Shown in pieces: positions 31,189 through 40,558 of a stretch of 64,000 nucleotides of DNA. Under the pieces are notes generated by a model. That model searched no databases. It saw only the letters and a program-made list of their open reading frames with translations, and was not told the DNA's origin. The DNA comes from Chungangia koreensis. GTDB lineage: Bacteria; Bacillota; Bacilli; Bacillales_A; Planococcaceae. Each line of letters opens with the position of its first letter. The stretch's first letter is position 1. Made by a program: the position numbers and the translations under genes. Where the stretch lies: NCBI RefSeq assembly GCF_042651785.1, contig NZ_JBHSEC010000003.1:1-64000 (forward strand). The letters are read 5' to 3'.

Positions 31189-33006
31189 TTATTTCAATAA
31201 TAAGGATTCCAACTCATTCAATTTTTCTTCAAATACTCGGCATGCTTCTTCGATTGGCGCAGATGTTGTCATGTCAACACCAGCAGCCTTTAATACGTTG
31301 ATCGGGTAATCTGAGCAGCCAGCTTTCAAGAATTCTTTGATATAGCGTTCCACTGCAGGAGCGCCTTCTTCAAGAATCTGCTTGCTTAACGCTGTAGCAG
31401 CACTAAAGCCGGTTGCGTATTGATAGACATAGTAGTTGTAATAGAAGTGAGGGATTCGAGCCCATTCCAAGCCGATTTGCTCATCTACTACAATGTCCTC
31501 ACCGAAGTATTTCTTGTTCAAGTCATAATAGACTTCCGTCAATTTATCCGCAGTAAGTGCTTCGCCATTTTGATCCAATTGGTGAACCAGGTGCTCAAAT
31601 TCAGCAAACATCGTTTGGCGGAAGACTGTTCCTCTGAACCCTTCGAGCCAATGATTCAATAAGTACACGCGTTTTTGCTCGTCATCAATCGTTTTTAGCA
31701 AGTGGTCATTCAGTAATGCCTCATTTGACGTAGAAGCAACTTCCGCTACGAAAATGGAGTAGTTTCCGTAAATGTACGGTTGATTACTCCGTGTATAGTA
31801 GCTATGAACACTATGACCAAATTCATGAGCCAGTGTGAAAAGATTGCTGACGTTATCTTGCCAGTTCATCAAAATATACGGATTCGTTCCATAAGCACCA
31901 GAAGAATAAGCACCGGAACGTTTTCCTTTATTCTCAAGAACATCTACCCAACGATTTTCCAAACCGTTACGGACGATGGAAACGTATTCTTCTCCAAGTG
32001 GAGCAAAACTTTTCAGCATCGTTTCCGTCGCTTCTTCGTATGGGATTTCCATATTGGCATCTTTTACGAGTGGTGTATATAAGTCGTACATATGAAGCTC
32101 ATCTACCCCTAACACTTTTTTACGCAGTGTTACGTAGCGGTGTAAAAGATGTAAGTTCTTATTGATTGTACCGACAAGGTTATCGTATACTTCCTCCGGA
32201 ATATGGTTCTCGGACATGGCAGCATCGCGAGCAGACTGGTAATTTCGGACACGGGCATTTACGTTATTCGATTTTACATTTCCTGCAAGCGTAGTGGCAA
32301 ATGTATTTCTGAACTTACCGTAAGTGTCATACATTGCTTTGAAAGCACCTTCCCTAACAGAGCGGTCGGAGCTTTCCAAGAAGTTAACGTAACGGCCGTG
32401 CGTCAATTGAATTTCCTCACCATTTTCACCTTTGATGAACGGGAACTCAAGATCAGCATTATTCAGCATCATGAAAGTTTCCGTAGAGGAACCTGTCACC
32501 TCTGCTAATTGAGCAAGTAATGCTTCCTGCTCGGCAGGCAATACATGAGGACGTTCCTTATTAATTTCCTCCAAGTGTTGGCGATACATTTGCAAGCCTT
32601 TTTCTTGCTCAACGTAAGACTTTAACTGTTCTTCGCTCAATGAAAGGATTTCAGGTACCAAATACGAAAGACCCGTTGATACTTTTACATATAGTGTTTT
32701 GATCCGGCTGTCCATCGCTTGATATGTGCTATTCGTCGTATCTTGATCGTAGCGCATATGGGCATATGTATAAAGCCTCTGCAACCGTTCAGAAATTCCA
32801 TCACGGAATGTTAGTGCCTTAAGCAAAGCTTGGGGCCCCTGGTTTAAAGTTCCTTGGAATTGTGCTGCTTGATCAGCCAATTTACTTACTTCATCGAATT
32901 CTTTATTCCATTCTTCGTTCGTCGCGAAAATGTCTTCTAACCGCCAAGTCAGCTCAGCGGGTACTTCTCCGCGTGTCAATACTTTGTTAGTTGTGTCTGT
33001 CGTCAA
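31189..33006 (-). CDS. pepF: Oligoendopeptidase F
   Basis: 605 residues, M3B zinc peptidase. HEFGH in LAHEFGHSVHSYY at about residue 393 supplies the zinc ligands and catalytic Glu; a downstream Glu (IFVAEVAST) is the third ligand. Cytoplasmic; cleaves peptides of roughly 7-17 residues and is linked to peptide signalling in B. subtilis (YjbG). TTG start at 33006 behind AAGGGGGACTTCCG. Next to coiA with a 51-bp gap, same order as B. subtilis coiA-pepF. It could process peptides imported by Opp/App. Confidence 0.95.
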   Translation of the reverse strand: MTTDTTNKVLTRGEVPAELTWRLEDIFATNEEWNKEFDEVSKLADQAAQFQGTLNQGPQALLKALTFRDGISERLQRLYTYAHMRYDQDTTNSTYQAMDSRIKTLYVKVSTGLSYLVPEILSLSEEQLKSYVEQEKGLQMYRQHLEEINKERPHVLPAEQEALLAQLAEVTGSSTETFMMLNNADLEFPFIKGENGEEIQLTHGRYVNFLESSDRSVREGAFKAMYDTYGKFRNTFATTLAGNVKSNNVNARVRNYQSARDAAMSENHIPEEVYDNLVGTINKNLHLLHRYVTLRKKVLGVDELHMYDLYTPLVKDANMEIPYEEATETMLKSFAPLGEEYVSIVRNGLENRWVDVLENKGKRSGAYSSGAYGTNPYILMNWQDNVSNLFTLAHEFGHSVHSYYTRSNQPYIYGNYSIFVAEVASTSNEALLNDHLLKTIDDEQKRVYLLNHWLEGFRGTVFRQTMFAEFEHLVHQLDQNGEALTADKLTEVYYDLNKKYFGEDIVVDEQIGLEWARIPHFYYNYYVYQYATGFSAATALSKQILEEGAPAVERYIKEFLKAGCSDYPINVLKAAGVDMTTSAPIEEACRVFEEKLNELESLLLK

Positions 33007-33057
33007 CGGAAGTCCCCCTTTATTCCCATTCTTGATGGAAAGTATAAACCTATTTTC

Positions 33058-34158
33058 TCAATTTTCATAACGCTTTGCAAGAAAATGGGGAGTTATGAGT
33101 TCAAAAAGAATTTCGACAGGAACCGACTTGCGTAAACAGTCAGGAGTTAGTGGGCATAGTCCGAGCTGATCCAAGAAAAGCAAAAAATTGTTTACCGCTG
33201 CCCATGCAAGATTCCGATCGAGATGGGGTTGTCTATTTATGAAAGTGTCCAAAGACTGATCCTCCATCCCATTTTCAATCACATGGAAAATCAGATTCGC
33301 TTGCCATTCTACTGCATGCCCCTCAAAGATTTCTGAGCCAGCAGTCGGCATACCTATAAATGAAGGAAGCTCTTCAGGACGAATACGGAACATGTAGCAA
33401 TTCCGCAGAAATCGATCCTTGAGCCCTTTACGGCTTGTTAGCACCCTGGAAGAAAGGAATCTCCTTCTTTTACTACTATAAATCTTTTCATAGATTTTGA
33501 GTTCTCTCTTAGTTGGAGGATTAACGAGTAAGAAAGGGAATTGTTGTGAACCGATCGGAAGTCTTCTGATTTTCGCAATAACCTGGTTTTGTTGGACTGG
33601 TAGTAGATGGGAAGCATATAAGAAACTTTTGTTGGTATTGTCATATGTAAGGAGAGTTTGACCAATTAGTGGCCGACGGGGGATGAAAAGCTGTTGAAAC
33701 TTGGAAAGGCTGAACAGTTGTATGCCATCTGACAATTCCTGCAGCGTTGTGGGTGTCCGTATTATCCATATAGGCTTTATGCCTATTTCTTTATAGCCTG
33801 CATTTCTGTGATCAAACAAATCTTTTGGAATGGGGCTACATTGATATTCGATAGCAAACCGATTATTCACCAATAGATCCGGCCTCTGTTTAATCTTATC
33901 TAATACGGCTTCCAATTGAACTGGATAATACGATTGAAAAAACTCATATAACTGTTGCTTACCGGCTAAATGATCTGCAGATTCACCTTCTGAAAATGCG
34001 CTGCTGCAATCATTTGACGAAATATGTGCAAAATGTGGGATGACCACTTGTCCCACTTTTAAAATTAGTTTCCCTTTACATTGAGGACAAAAGAAGTTGT
34101 CGCTTCTCCTCCATTCCTCCAACTCTCGCCGTTTGTGCTGTCTTGTTAACGTAATCAA
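33058..34158 (-). CDS. coiA: Competence protein CoiA
   Basis: 366 residues from TTG 34158 (AAAGG eight bases upstream). N-terminal zinc-ribbon-like Cys pair (FFCPQCKGKL), then HFAHIS, HLAGKQQLYEFF and the nuclease-like core RPDLLVNNRFAIEYQCS expected of the family. CoiA promotes recombination during transformation by acting with DprA/RecA. Its presence suggests that competence genes are retained. It lies between mecA (also a competence regulator) and pepF. The sequence of this family diverges fast; assignment rests on motif and synteny. Confidence 0.9.
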   Translation of the reverse strand: MITLTRQHKRRELEEWRRSDNFFCPQCKGKLILKVGQVVIPHFAHISSNDCSSAFSEGESADHLAGKQQLYEFFQSYYPVQLEAVLDKIKQRPDLLVNNRFAIEYQCSPIPKDLFDHRNAGYKEIGIKPIWIIRTPTTLQELSDGIQLFSLSKFQQLFIPRRPLIGQTLLTYDNTNKSFLYASHLLPVQQNQVIAKIRRLPIGSQQFPFLLVNPPTKRELKIYEKIYSSKRRRFLSSRVLTSRKGLKDRFLRNCYMFRIRPEELPSFIGMPTAGSEIFEGHAVEWQANLIFHVIENGMEDQSLDTFINRQPHLDRNLAWAAVNNFLLFLDQLGLCPLTPDCLRKSVPVEILFELITPHFLAKRYEN

Positions 34159-34239
34159 ACCATTCGCCTTTGAAACTGCAGTTAGAATGATTCATCACCT
34201 CCAACATCATTGTATGAATATTCACTCATTTATTCAAGT

Positions 34240-34282
34240 CAAAAAAAAGCCCCTCAATTAGATTACTCCAACTTAAGGGGCT
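34240..34282 (-). terminator. Terminator of mecA
   Basis: AGCCCCT...AGGGGCT stem with inner pairing, followed by eight T on the minus strand. Confidence 0.85.
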
Positions 34283-34287
34283 GACGT

Positions 34288-34956
34288 TTAGCCAAAATAT
34301 TTTAACACATGTTCAAATACATCGTGTTCCATTATTAGTTTGCCATACTCATCTAAACGGTAGATCGTAACATTCGTTTTTGTAGCGAATTCAGAAAGCA
34401 TGCTGACAATATCTTGGATTTCCTCATTCGAGTATTCCTCGATTTCAACCTTGACATGCAGGTAATATCGCTCGTTAAAAAAGTAGAGTGACGTTTCAAG
34501 ATCAGCGATTTCCATCATCCGCTCAGACAGTGGAATTAGATCGTCGAAGTCATTTAAGACAAAAGTGAATTCCTTCTGGTCTTCATCAGACGGTTCTTCA
34601 TATTTAGCGAAGTCATCCAAACCTTGAATTCCATTAAAGGATTCATCATCACTTTGGAACATTTTTTTCGCTTCATCCATATCGAATGGCGGTTCAAACT
34701 TTTGACCGTCTTTAGCTGAGTAAGCCCTTGTCACGGTTACTTCCAAACCGCTGTCCATTGCATGGACTTGGATCCAGAGAGGACCTTCGATTTCAAAATC
34801 TGATTCATCATCAATTTCATCCATCATTTCCCAAAAGAGTTCTTCGCTCTTATCTCTGTTAAACCAAATTTCATCACGGCTGAAGCCTCGTTCTTCTATA
34901 TCGATGTATGAAATGTAAAATTTCACGGTGTTTTCATTGATACGTTCGATATCCAT
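34288..34956 (-). CDS. mecA: Adaptor protein MecA
   Basis: 222 residues. N-terminal substrate-binding domain MDIERINENTVKFYISYIDIE with FSRDEIWFNRDKSEELFWEMMDE, acidic linker (about 85-130), and C-terminal ClpC-binding domain ending FEHVLKYFG. Targets ComK and others to ClpCP in B. subtilis and activates ClpC. Separate promoter and terminator are visible. Placed between spxA and coiA exactly as in B. subtilis. Confidence 0.95.
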   Translation of the reverse strand: MDIERINENTVKFYISYIDIEERGFSRDEIWFNRDKSEELFWEMMDEIDDESDFEIEGPLWIQVHAMDSGLEVTVTRAYSAKDGQKFEPPFDMDEAKKMFQSDDESFNGIQGLDDFAKYEEPSDEDQKEFTFVLNDFDDLIPLSERMMEIADLETSLYFFNERYYLHVKVEIEEYSNEEIQDIVSMLSEFATKTNVTIYRLDEYGKLIMEHDVFEHVLKYFG

Positions 34957-35031
34957 TTTACACCTCTCCTTCCATCGGTATTTTTAGGGTGTTCAGAATT
35001 TCCGTATAAATGCAATACAGTGTCTATTCTT

Positions 35032-35060
35032 ATTGTATGTTGACTTCTCAATTTTGAAAA
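35032..35060 (-). promoter_or_regulatory. Promoter of mecA
   Basis: TTTTCA (35055-35060), 17-bp spacer, TACAAT (35032-35037) on the minus strand. Confidence 0.5.
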
Positions 35061-35141
35061 GGATTCATTGGCATTCAATTATTTAGAATAGTATATGCAT
35101 TTTAGTTGAGTATTCCATGGAAATCAACCCTAAATTGCGAT

Positions 35142-35190
35142 AAAAAGGCCGGCAGGTTTCTTTGTACAAGAAACAGATAACCTGCCGGCC
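35142..35190 (-). terminator. Terminator of spxA
   Basis: Strong 12-bp GC-rich stem GGCCGGCAGGTT / AACCTGCCGGCC plus an inner TTTC/GAAA pairing, then TTTTTATC on the minus strand. Confidence 0.9.
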
Positions 35191-35203
35191 GTTAGTTTTT
35201 AAA

Positions 35204-35602
35204 TTAGTTGACCATGCGTTGAGCTTCAGCAAGCTGGAATGCACGGACCTTCCGCGGTAAGAAACGACGGATTTCGTCCTCATTATAACCGACTTGAAGT
35301 CTCTTTTCATCCAAGATAATTGGTCGTCTTAAAAGTCCTGGATGTTCTTGAATAAGTTCATATAGTTTTTGTAGTGGAAGATTTTCCACATCCACATTCA
35401 ACTTCTGGAAGATTTTCGATCTTGTCGAGATGATCTCATCAGTTCCATCTTCAGTCATACGAAGAATTTCTTTAATTTCACCTATAGATAACGGTTCGGA
35501 AAAGATGTTCCGTTCTTTATATGGTATTTCGTGTTCTTCAAGCCACGCTTTTGCTTTCCTGCAAGATGTGCAACTTGGAGAAGTATATAAGGTAACCATC
35601 AT
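35204..35602 (-). CDS. spxA: Regulatory protein Spx
   Basis: 132 residues; mature start most likely MVTLYTSPSC, with a second Met just upstream at 35602. Redox switch CTSC (Cys about 10 and 13) in the ArsC-like fold; REXRxPI-type motif LLRRPIILDEKRLQVGY and basic tail. Spx binds the RNA polymerase alpha C-terminal domain and turns on thiol-stress genes; it is degraded by ClpXP with SpxH, also in this window. Its promoter region is long and AT-rich. Confidence 0.96.
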   Translation of the reverse strand: MMVTLYTSPSCTSCRKAKAWLEEHEIPYKERNIFSEPLSIGEIKEILRMTEDGTDEIISTRSKIFQKLNVDVENLPLQKLYELIQEHPGLLRRPIILDEKRLQVGYNEDEIRRFLPRKVRAFQLAEAQRMVN

Positions 35603-35694
35603 ATGGAAGCACTCCCTTTCAACTGGGTAGTAAGATTTATTTAAACATTCAGCATATAATTTAGAATGATTTTAAATTATTTCATCTTGGTTAA

Positions 35695-35723
35695 ATTATA
35701 CACCATTTTTGACCTTTTGAAAA
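35695..35723 (-). promoter_or_regulatory. Promoter of spxA; long AT-rich upstream region
   Basis: TTTTCA (35718-35723), 17-bp spacer, perfect TATAAT (35695-35700) on the minus strand. The 500-bp gap 35,603-36,116 is AT-rich and holds no gene; B. subtilis spxA has several promoters, and more could be here. Confidence 0.6.
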
Positions 35724-36076
35724 TATGTTTCAAAAAAATAATTCGTATGTCTTAGCATTCGACAAAATCATAAGTATTTAGCGGGTATTAAGCACTCAGC
35801 ATTAAAATGATACACATCTCCTAACTGTTATACCCTTTTAAAAAAACTTTCAAACATATTATTTCTAATTTTTTTCATTCTCAATTAGTTTAATGCTATT
35901 GAAAAAGAAATGAATCAAGTGTTCGTTATATAGTACGTTTCATTTACCCTTTCGGTTTCAGCCTTTAACGGGAAAAATATGTAGTAATTGTGTCTTCCTC
36001 TTCCTATCTCATTATTTCATTTAGTTTTGATTTTTAATCATCCTTTTATTCCTACAGACTTTTCCCCATTAAAATA

Positions 36077-36103
36077 CTCCCGAAACATAAATTGCTCCGG
36101 GAG
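36077..36103 (-). terminator. Hairpin after the glycoside-hydrolase-like gene
   Basis: CTCCCG / CGGGAG arms with inner pairing, followed on the minus strand by TATTTTAAT. Lies 14 bp after the stop. Confidence 0.6.
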
Positions 36104-36116
36104 ATCAAATATTTAC

Positions 36117-37334
36117 CTATTCATTTGTTGGAGTATAGTCCACATTCTTTGAGTATCTGTTTCCGGAGTTCCATAAGAGGAATTCATTGATTCCTGCTTC
36201 ATTCAACGCTCGGATTTGCGCTTCTACCTCTTCTTTTCCATACTTCTGATAATTACCAGCTCCTAAATAGGAAGCAGTAAAGTCTTGGAGCCAAGGTCTT
36301 GAAATCGGTGGACTTTCCAGTTCAGAAAGCTTTTCGTTTTCTACTTTGGCATATTCCTTAACAAGCCGATAAGGTTCAAGATCAGGTTTTGCAATACCGA
36401 AATAGGACGTCCAGTGACTTGGGTAAATCATGGATGAAATAACATCTACATTCTCCGAGATTTTAGAGAAGTTCTGTCCGATCCCAGGTGCTTCTGGAAG
36501 GGTTGCTGAGTATCCGAAGATATCAACGGACACTTTCACATCATAAGGTTTTAATTGTTCTCTGGCATAGGCCACGAAGTCTGTAACAGCCTCTACACGG
36601 CGTTGTACCGAATCCAATTCTGAATCCGTGTATTCACCCATTCCATAATTCAAAACCTCTTCTCTTTTTTCAAAACCTTCCGGAAAGCGGACATAGTCAA
36701 ACTGTATTTCTTGGAAACCCATTTTTGCAGCTTCAATTGCTATCTCAACGTTGTGATCCCATACTTCCTTAAGGAAAGGATTGACAAAGGATTCTCCACG
36801 GCCATTTTTCCATACTTCATTTCCCTCAACATATGACAGTTCAGGTTTTTTTTGAGCCAATACAGAGTCTTTGAAGACAACTACCCGAGCGATAGGGTAA
36901 ATTTGTTTTTCCTCCATTGTCTTTAGCATTGCTTTCGGGTCTTTAATGTATGGTTTCCCGATGTCGAGTTGTTGAAGTGGTGATTCTTCGTTTGGTACGT
37001 ATGTAAGGTTTCCATAGTCATCCTTAATATCGATGACCATTGCATTCAATTCAGTGGAATCCATTAATTCAAGCAAATCGTTGAAGCGTTGGCCTCCTGC
37101 TGAATGTCCAGTCACATAAACGCCTCTTACTGCATCAGGATATTCAAACGATAGTCCCGAATTATAACGGAACAAATCAGAAGTAGCGATCAACTCTTCA
37201 TCAATCGGTTCGAACCCTGACGTTAATCCTTCAAAGTCTTTGACTCCCGCTTCTTGGGCAGCGACGGATTGGATCGACATAGAAAGTATCATTGCCGAAA
37301 TTGCACTACCGCTGATCCATTTAGTTAGGCTCAT
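36117..37334 (-). CDS. Secreted putative glycoside hydrolase (DUF4015)
   Basis: 405 residues from ATG 37334 (AGGAGG nine bases upstream). Signal peptide about 1-27 (ISGSAISAMILSMSIQSVAAQ). The mature TIM-barrel-like domain contains VRGVYVTGHSAGG, NAMVIDIKDDYGNLTYV, YPIARVVVFKD, FDYVRFPEG and SVDIFGYSAT, the hallmarks of DUF4015 (PF13200). Related proteins are predicted extracellular carbohydrate-active enzymes; substrate unknown. No transmembrane anchor after the signal peptide. Terminator behind it and the opp terminator upstream make it a single-gene unit. Confidence 0.85.
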   Translation of the reverse strand: MSLTKWISGSAISAMILSMSIQSVAAQEAGVKDFEGLTSGFEPIDEELIATSDLFRYNSGLSFEYPDAVRGVYVTGHSAGGQRFNDLLELMDSTELNAMVIDIKDDYGNLTYVPNEESPLQQLDIGKPYIKDPKAMLKTMEEKQIYPIARVVVFKDSVLAQKKPELSYVEGNEVWKNGRGESFVNPFLKEVWDHNVEIAIEAAKMGFQEIQFDYVRFPEGFEKREEVLNYGMGEYTDSELDSVQRRVEAVTDFVAYAREQLKPYDVKVSVDIFGYSATLPEAPGIGQNFSKISENVDVISSMIYPSHWTSYFGIAKPDLEPYRLVKEYAKVENEKLSELESPPISRPWLQDFTASYLGAGNYQKYGKEEVEAQIRALNEAGINEFLLWNSGNRYSKNVDYTPTNE

Positions 37335-37473
37335 AGCTGTGTTCCTCCTTAGTTGTTCCAAACCATTGTATCAACCATAAAGTGGTTTTAAAACATTTTA
37401 ATGAAAATTTATTTCATTTAAAATGTTAAAAAGCATCCGAACGGTTCAACTTTCTTTATACCACATTGAGACA

Positions 37474-37509
37474 AAGAAAAACCGGCTTCCTTATAGTATG
37501 GAAAGCCGG
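37474..37509 (-). terminator. Terminator of oppABCDF
   Basis: CCGGCTTTCC / GGAAGCCGG stem followed by TTTTTCTTTG on the minus strand, 14 bp after oppF. Confidence 0.85.
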
Positions 37510-37522
37510 GTCATAAGAATAC

Positions 37523-38461
37523 TTATTTAGCGGAAGAAGCTAACTTCATGGCATTAAATTCTTTTTCAGAACAGAATACGAAATGGCCAGGTGTCACTTC
37601 ACGCATTGCAATTTCTTCACCATCAGCATAATTATGTGATGCTGGGTCATAAGTCTTACGAACACGGTTGCGCTCGTAATCCGGATCCGGAAGCGGAATT
37701 GCTGATAGCAATGATTGAGTATAAGGATGAAGAGGGTTGCTATAAAGCTCTTCAGCCGGAGCTAATTCAACAAGCTTACCGAAATACATAACACCGATAC
37801 GATCAGAAATGTATTTAACCATGGAAAGGTCATGGGCGATGAATAAATACGTCAAGCCCTTTTCCTCTTGTAATTCTTTCAATAAGTTTACTACTTGTGC
37901 TTGGATAGAAACGTCAAGAGCTGAAATCGGCTCATCGGCAATGATGAACTCAGGATCAACAGCAAGTGCACGGGCAATTCCTAAACGCTGACGCTGACCA
38001 CCGGAGAACTCATGCGGAAAACGGTTTGCGTGTTCACGGTTCAAACCAACTGTTTCAAGAAGGCTATACACCTTCTCTTTACGTTCAGCAGGGTTTTTAG
38101 CAAGACCATGAATATCCAAACCTTCAGCAATAATATCCATTACTTTCATACGCGGGTTTAGAGAAGCGTATGGATCTTGGAAAATCATCTGCATTTTACG
38201 ATTGAATTGCTTTAAATCGGCCTTGGATTTTTTGTCGTGGACATTTACACCATTATAAATGACTTCACCATCTGTAGCATCATATAAGCGGATAATGGTA
38301 CGGCCAGTTGTAGATTTGCCACAACCGGACTCACCAACTAACCCTAATGTTTCTCCTCTGTAAATATCAAAAGAGATATCATCCACAGCACGAACTTCAT
38401 TTTTCTTTCCGGCATTGAAATATTGTTTCAAGTTACGGATTTCCAGCAATTTTTCTGCCAT
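37523..38461 (-). CDS. oppF: Oligopeptide ABC transporter ATP-binding protein OppF
   Basis: 312 residues. Walker A GESGCGKST, Q-loop FQDPYASLNPRM, signature FSGGQRQR, Walker B FIADEPISALD, and the oligopeptide/dipeptide C-terminal extension (HPYTQSLLSAIP). The usual Cys-rich end (PxxCxFxxRC) is reduced here to a region with a single Cys. Works as a heterodimer with OppD to power peptide uptake. Last gene of oppABCDF; its ATG overlaps the oppD stop. Confidence 0.95.
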   Translation of the reverse strand: MAEKLLEIRNLKQYFNAGKKNEVRAVDDISFDIYRGETLGLVGESGCGKSTTGRTIIRLYDATDGEVIYNGVNVHDKKSKADLKQFNRKMQMIFQDPYASLNPRMKVMDIIAEGLDIHGLAKNPAERKEKVYSLLETVGLNREHANRFPHEFSGGQRQRLGIARALAVDPEFIIADEPISALDVSIQAQVVNLLKELQEEKGLTYLFIAHDLSMVKYISDRIGVMYFGKLVELAPAEELYSNPLHPYTQSLLSAIPLPDPDYERNRVRKTYDPASHNYADGEEIAMREVTPGHFVFCSEKEFNAMKLASSAK

Positions 38462-39525
38462 CAGTTCGCACCTCCAGTCGTTGCACTGTAATACCGGCTA
38501 CCAGGGAACTTTTTCATCCGTTCGATGATCTGTTCAGGTGGTTCCACCTGTGGAGCATCTGGATGAAGCAGCCATGTAGCCGCATAATGCGTGTCACTCA
38601 CTTGGAAGAAAGGCGGTTCCTGCTCAACATCGATTTTCAAGGCATAATCGCTTCGTAGTGCAAACGCATCTCCTTTAGGAGGATCGAGCAAATCAGGTGG
38701 TGTTCCAGGAATCGCATATAGCTTCTCATCCTTCGCATCTAAGGACGGCATCGAGCTTAATAATCCCCAAGTATACGGATGCTGAGGATTATAGAAAATT
38801 TCATCGACTGTTCCCACTTCAACAATACGGCCGCCGTACATAACTGCTACACGGTCAGCAACGTTCGCAACAACCCCAAGGTCATGCGTAATGAAGATAA
38901 TGGATGTTTCGATTTTCTTTTGCAATGACTTCATCAATTCAAGGATTTGTGCCTGAATTGTAACGTCTAATGCAGTTGTCGGCTCGTCCGCTATCAAAAT
39001 ATGCGGGTTACACGCAAGTGCAATAGCAATGACGATCCGTTGACGTTGACCACCAGAAAATTGGTGAGGATATTGTTTAACCCGAAGTTCTGGCTTAGGG
39101 ATACCTACCATCCGTAAAAGGTCGATCGCCACTTTTTTCGCTTCAGCTTTACCGACTTTTTGGTGTTTCAAAATCGGTTCGATAATTTGTTTACCGATTG
39201 TCATGGTCGGGTTCAAAGAAGTCATCGGATCCTGGAAAATCATTGAAATGTCTTTTCCACGTACCTTTTGCATTTCCCGATCAGATAGTTTTGTCAAATC
39301 ACGGCCTTCAAAAAGAATATGGCCATTTTTAAATTCTGAACTGTGTTCAGGAAGTAAACGCATAATCGCTTTTGTCGTAACGGATTTACCTGAACCCGAT
39401 TCACCAACAATCGCTAACGTTTCCCCTTTGAACAAGTCGAAAGATACGCCCCTGATTGCCTTAACCTCACCAGCAAACGTGTGGAAGGAAAGCTCGAGGT
39501 CTTTAACTTCTAATATTTTTTCCAT
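38461..39525 (-). CDS. oppD: Oligopeptide ABC transporter ATP-binding protein OppD
   Basis: 354 residues. Walker A GESGSGKSVT, Q-loop FQDPMTSLNP, signature FSGGQRQR and Walker B LIADEPTTALD are intact, and the C-terminal oligopeptide extension (HPYTWGLLSSMP...PGTPPDLLDPPKG) is recognisable. Its tail lacks the usual four-cysteine [4Fe-4S]-type cluster and ends with an alternative Trp/Pro-rich segment. Pairs with OppF. ATG follows GGGGGAAAGTTAG. Confidence 0.95.
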   Translation of the reverse strand: MEKILEVKDLELSFHTFAGEVKAIRGVSFDLFKGETLAIVGESGSGKSVTTKAIMRLLPEHSSEFKNGHILFEGRDLTKLSDREMQKVRGKDISMIFQDPMTSLNPTMTIGKQIIEPILKHQKVGKAEAKKVAIDLLRMVGIPKPELRVKQYPHQFSGGQRQRIVIAIALACNPHILIADEPTTALDVTIQAQILELMKSLQKKIETSIIFITHDLGVVANVADRVAVMYGGRIVEVGTVDEIFYNPQHPYTWGLLSSMPSLDAKDEKLYAIPGTPPDLLDPPKGDAFALRSDYALKIDVEQEPPFFQVSDTHYAATWLLHPDAPQVEPPEQIIERMKKFPGSRYYSATTGGAN

Positions 39526-39538
39526 CTAACTTTCCCCC

Positions 39539-40558
39539 TTAATCTTTCATCTTCGGATCGAATGCGTCGCGCAATCCATCACCGAGCAAGTTGAAGGCAA
39601 CCATCAAAGCACTCAAGACAAGTGCAGGAGCCAACAAGATATGTGGTTGGAATTTAACTAATTTATAACCATCGTTGATCAAAGTTCCTAATGAAGCATC
39701 AGGCGGCTGAAGACCTAACCCGATAAAGCTAAGGAATGCTTCAAAGAAGATAGCTGAAGGAACAGTAAACATCGTATTGATGATAATGATTCCTAAAATA
39801 TTCGGAAGCAAGTGCTTGCTGATGATTCGTCCGTTGCTTGCCCCTAAAGTACGGGCTGCAAGTACGAATTCTTGGTTTTTGAACTTCAAAATTTGCCCCC
39901 GGACGATACGGGACATTCCGATCCATCCGGTCAGAGCAATGGCGAAGATAATTGCCCCAAGCCCTGGTTCCATGACCAATAACATCAGGATGACGATAAC
40001 TAAGTTTGGTATACCGTATAGTATTTCCACGATCCGTTGCATAATATCGTCGACACGTCCACCGTAGTAAGCGGATACACCGCCATAGATTACCCCGATT
40101 ACAACGTCAATAATTGCTGCAACAAAAGCGATAATCAGTGAAATTTGGGCACCGTCCCAAACACGGGCAAACATATCCCGGCCTAAGCCATCAGTACCAA
40201 ACCAATAATAATCATCCACACCTTTAAGTTCATAAAGGTTTACAACTTTACCCGCCATGACACCTTCGCCATCCATAATTCCCAGTTTTTCAAGTCCTGG
40301 AACTTTTGGAGGAAGGTTAGCGTGAGTAATCGTTTGGGTATTAGCATCATGTGGTCCGATGTGAGGTCCAATGATCGCCATGATGATAAGTAAAACTAAT
40401 GCTATCATACTAACAACTGCAGCTTTGTTTTTACGAAGTCGCAACCAAGCATCTTGCCAAAAATTTAAACTCGGTTTTGAAATCTTCTCAGCTTGGCTGC
40501 TGTCGATTTTAATTCTTTCAAAAGATTCAGCAGGAAGTTTCTCGTAGTTTTGTGTCAT
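39539..40558 (-). CDS. oppC: Oligopeptide ABC transporter permease OppC
   Basis: 339 residues with a cytoplasmic N terminus (about 1-40) and six membrane helices. A large loop after the first helix carries DANTQTITHANLPP..., then the FGTDGLGRDMFARVW and RGQILKFKNQEFVLAARTLGAS motif (EAA loop that contacts the ATPases). Forms the channel with OppB. Start shares a base with the oppB stop. Confidence 0.95.
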   Translation of the reverse strand: MTQNYEKLPAESFERIKIDSSQAEKISKPSLNFWQDAWLRLRKNKAAVVSMIALVLLIIMAIIGPHIGPHDANTQTITHANLPPKVPGLEKLGIMDGEGVMAGKVVNLYELKGVDDYYWFGTDGLGRDMFARVWDGAQISLIIAFVAAIIDVVIGVIYGGVSAYYGGRVDDIMQRIVEILYGIPNLVIVILMLLVMEPGLGAIIFAIALTGWIGMSRIVRGQILKFKNQEFVLAARTLGASNGRIISKHLLPNILGIIIINTMFTVPSAIFFEAFLSFIGLGLQPPDASLGTLINDGYKLVKFQPHILLAPALVLSALMVAFNLLGDGLRDAFDPKMKD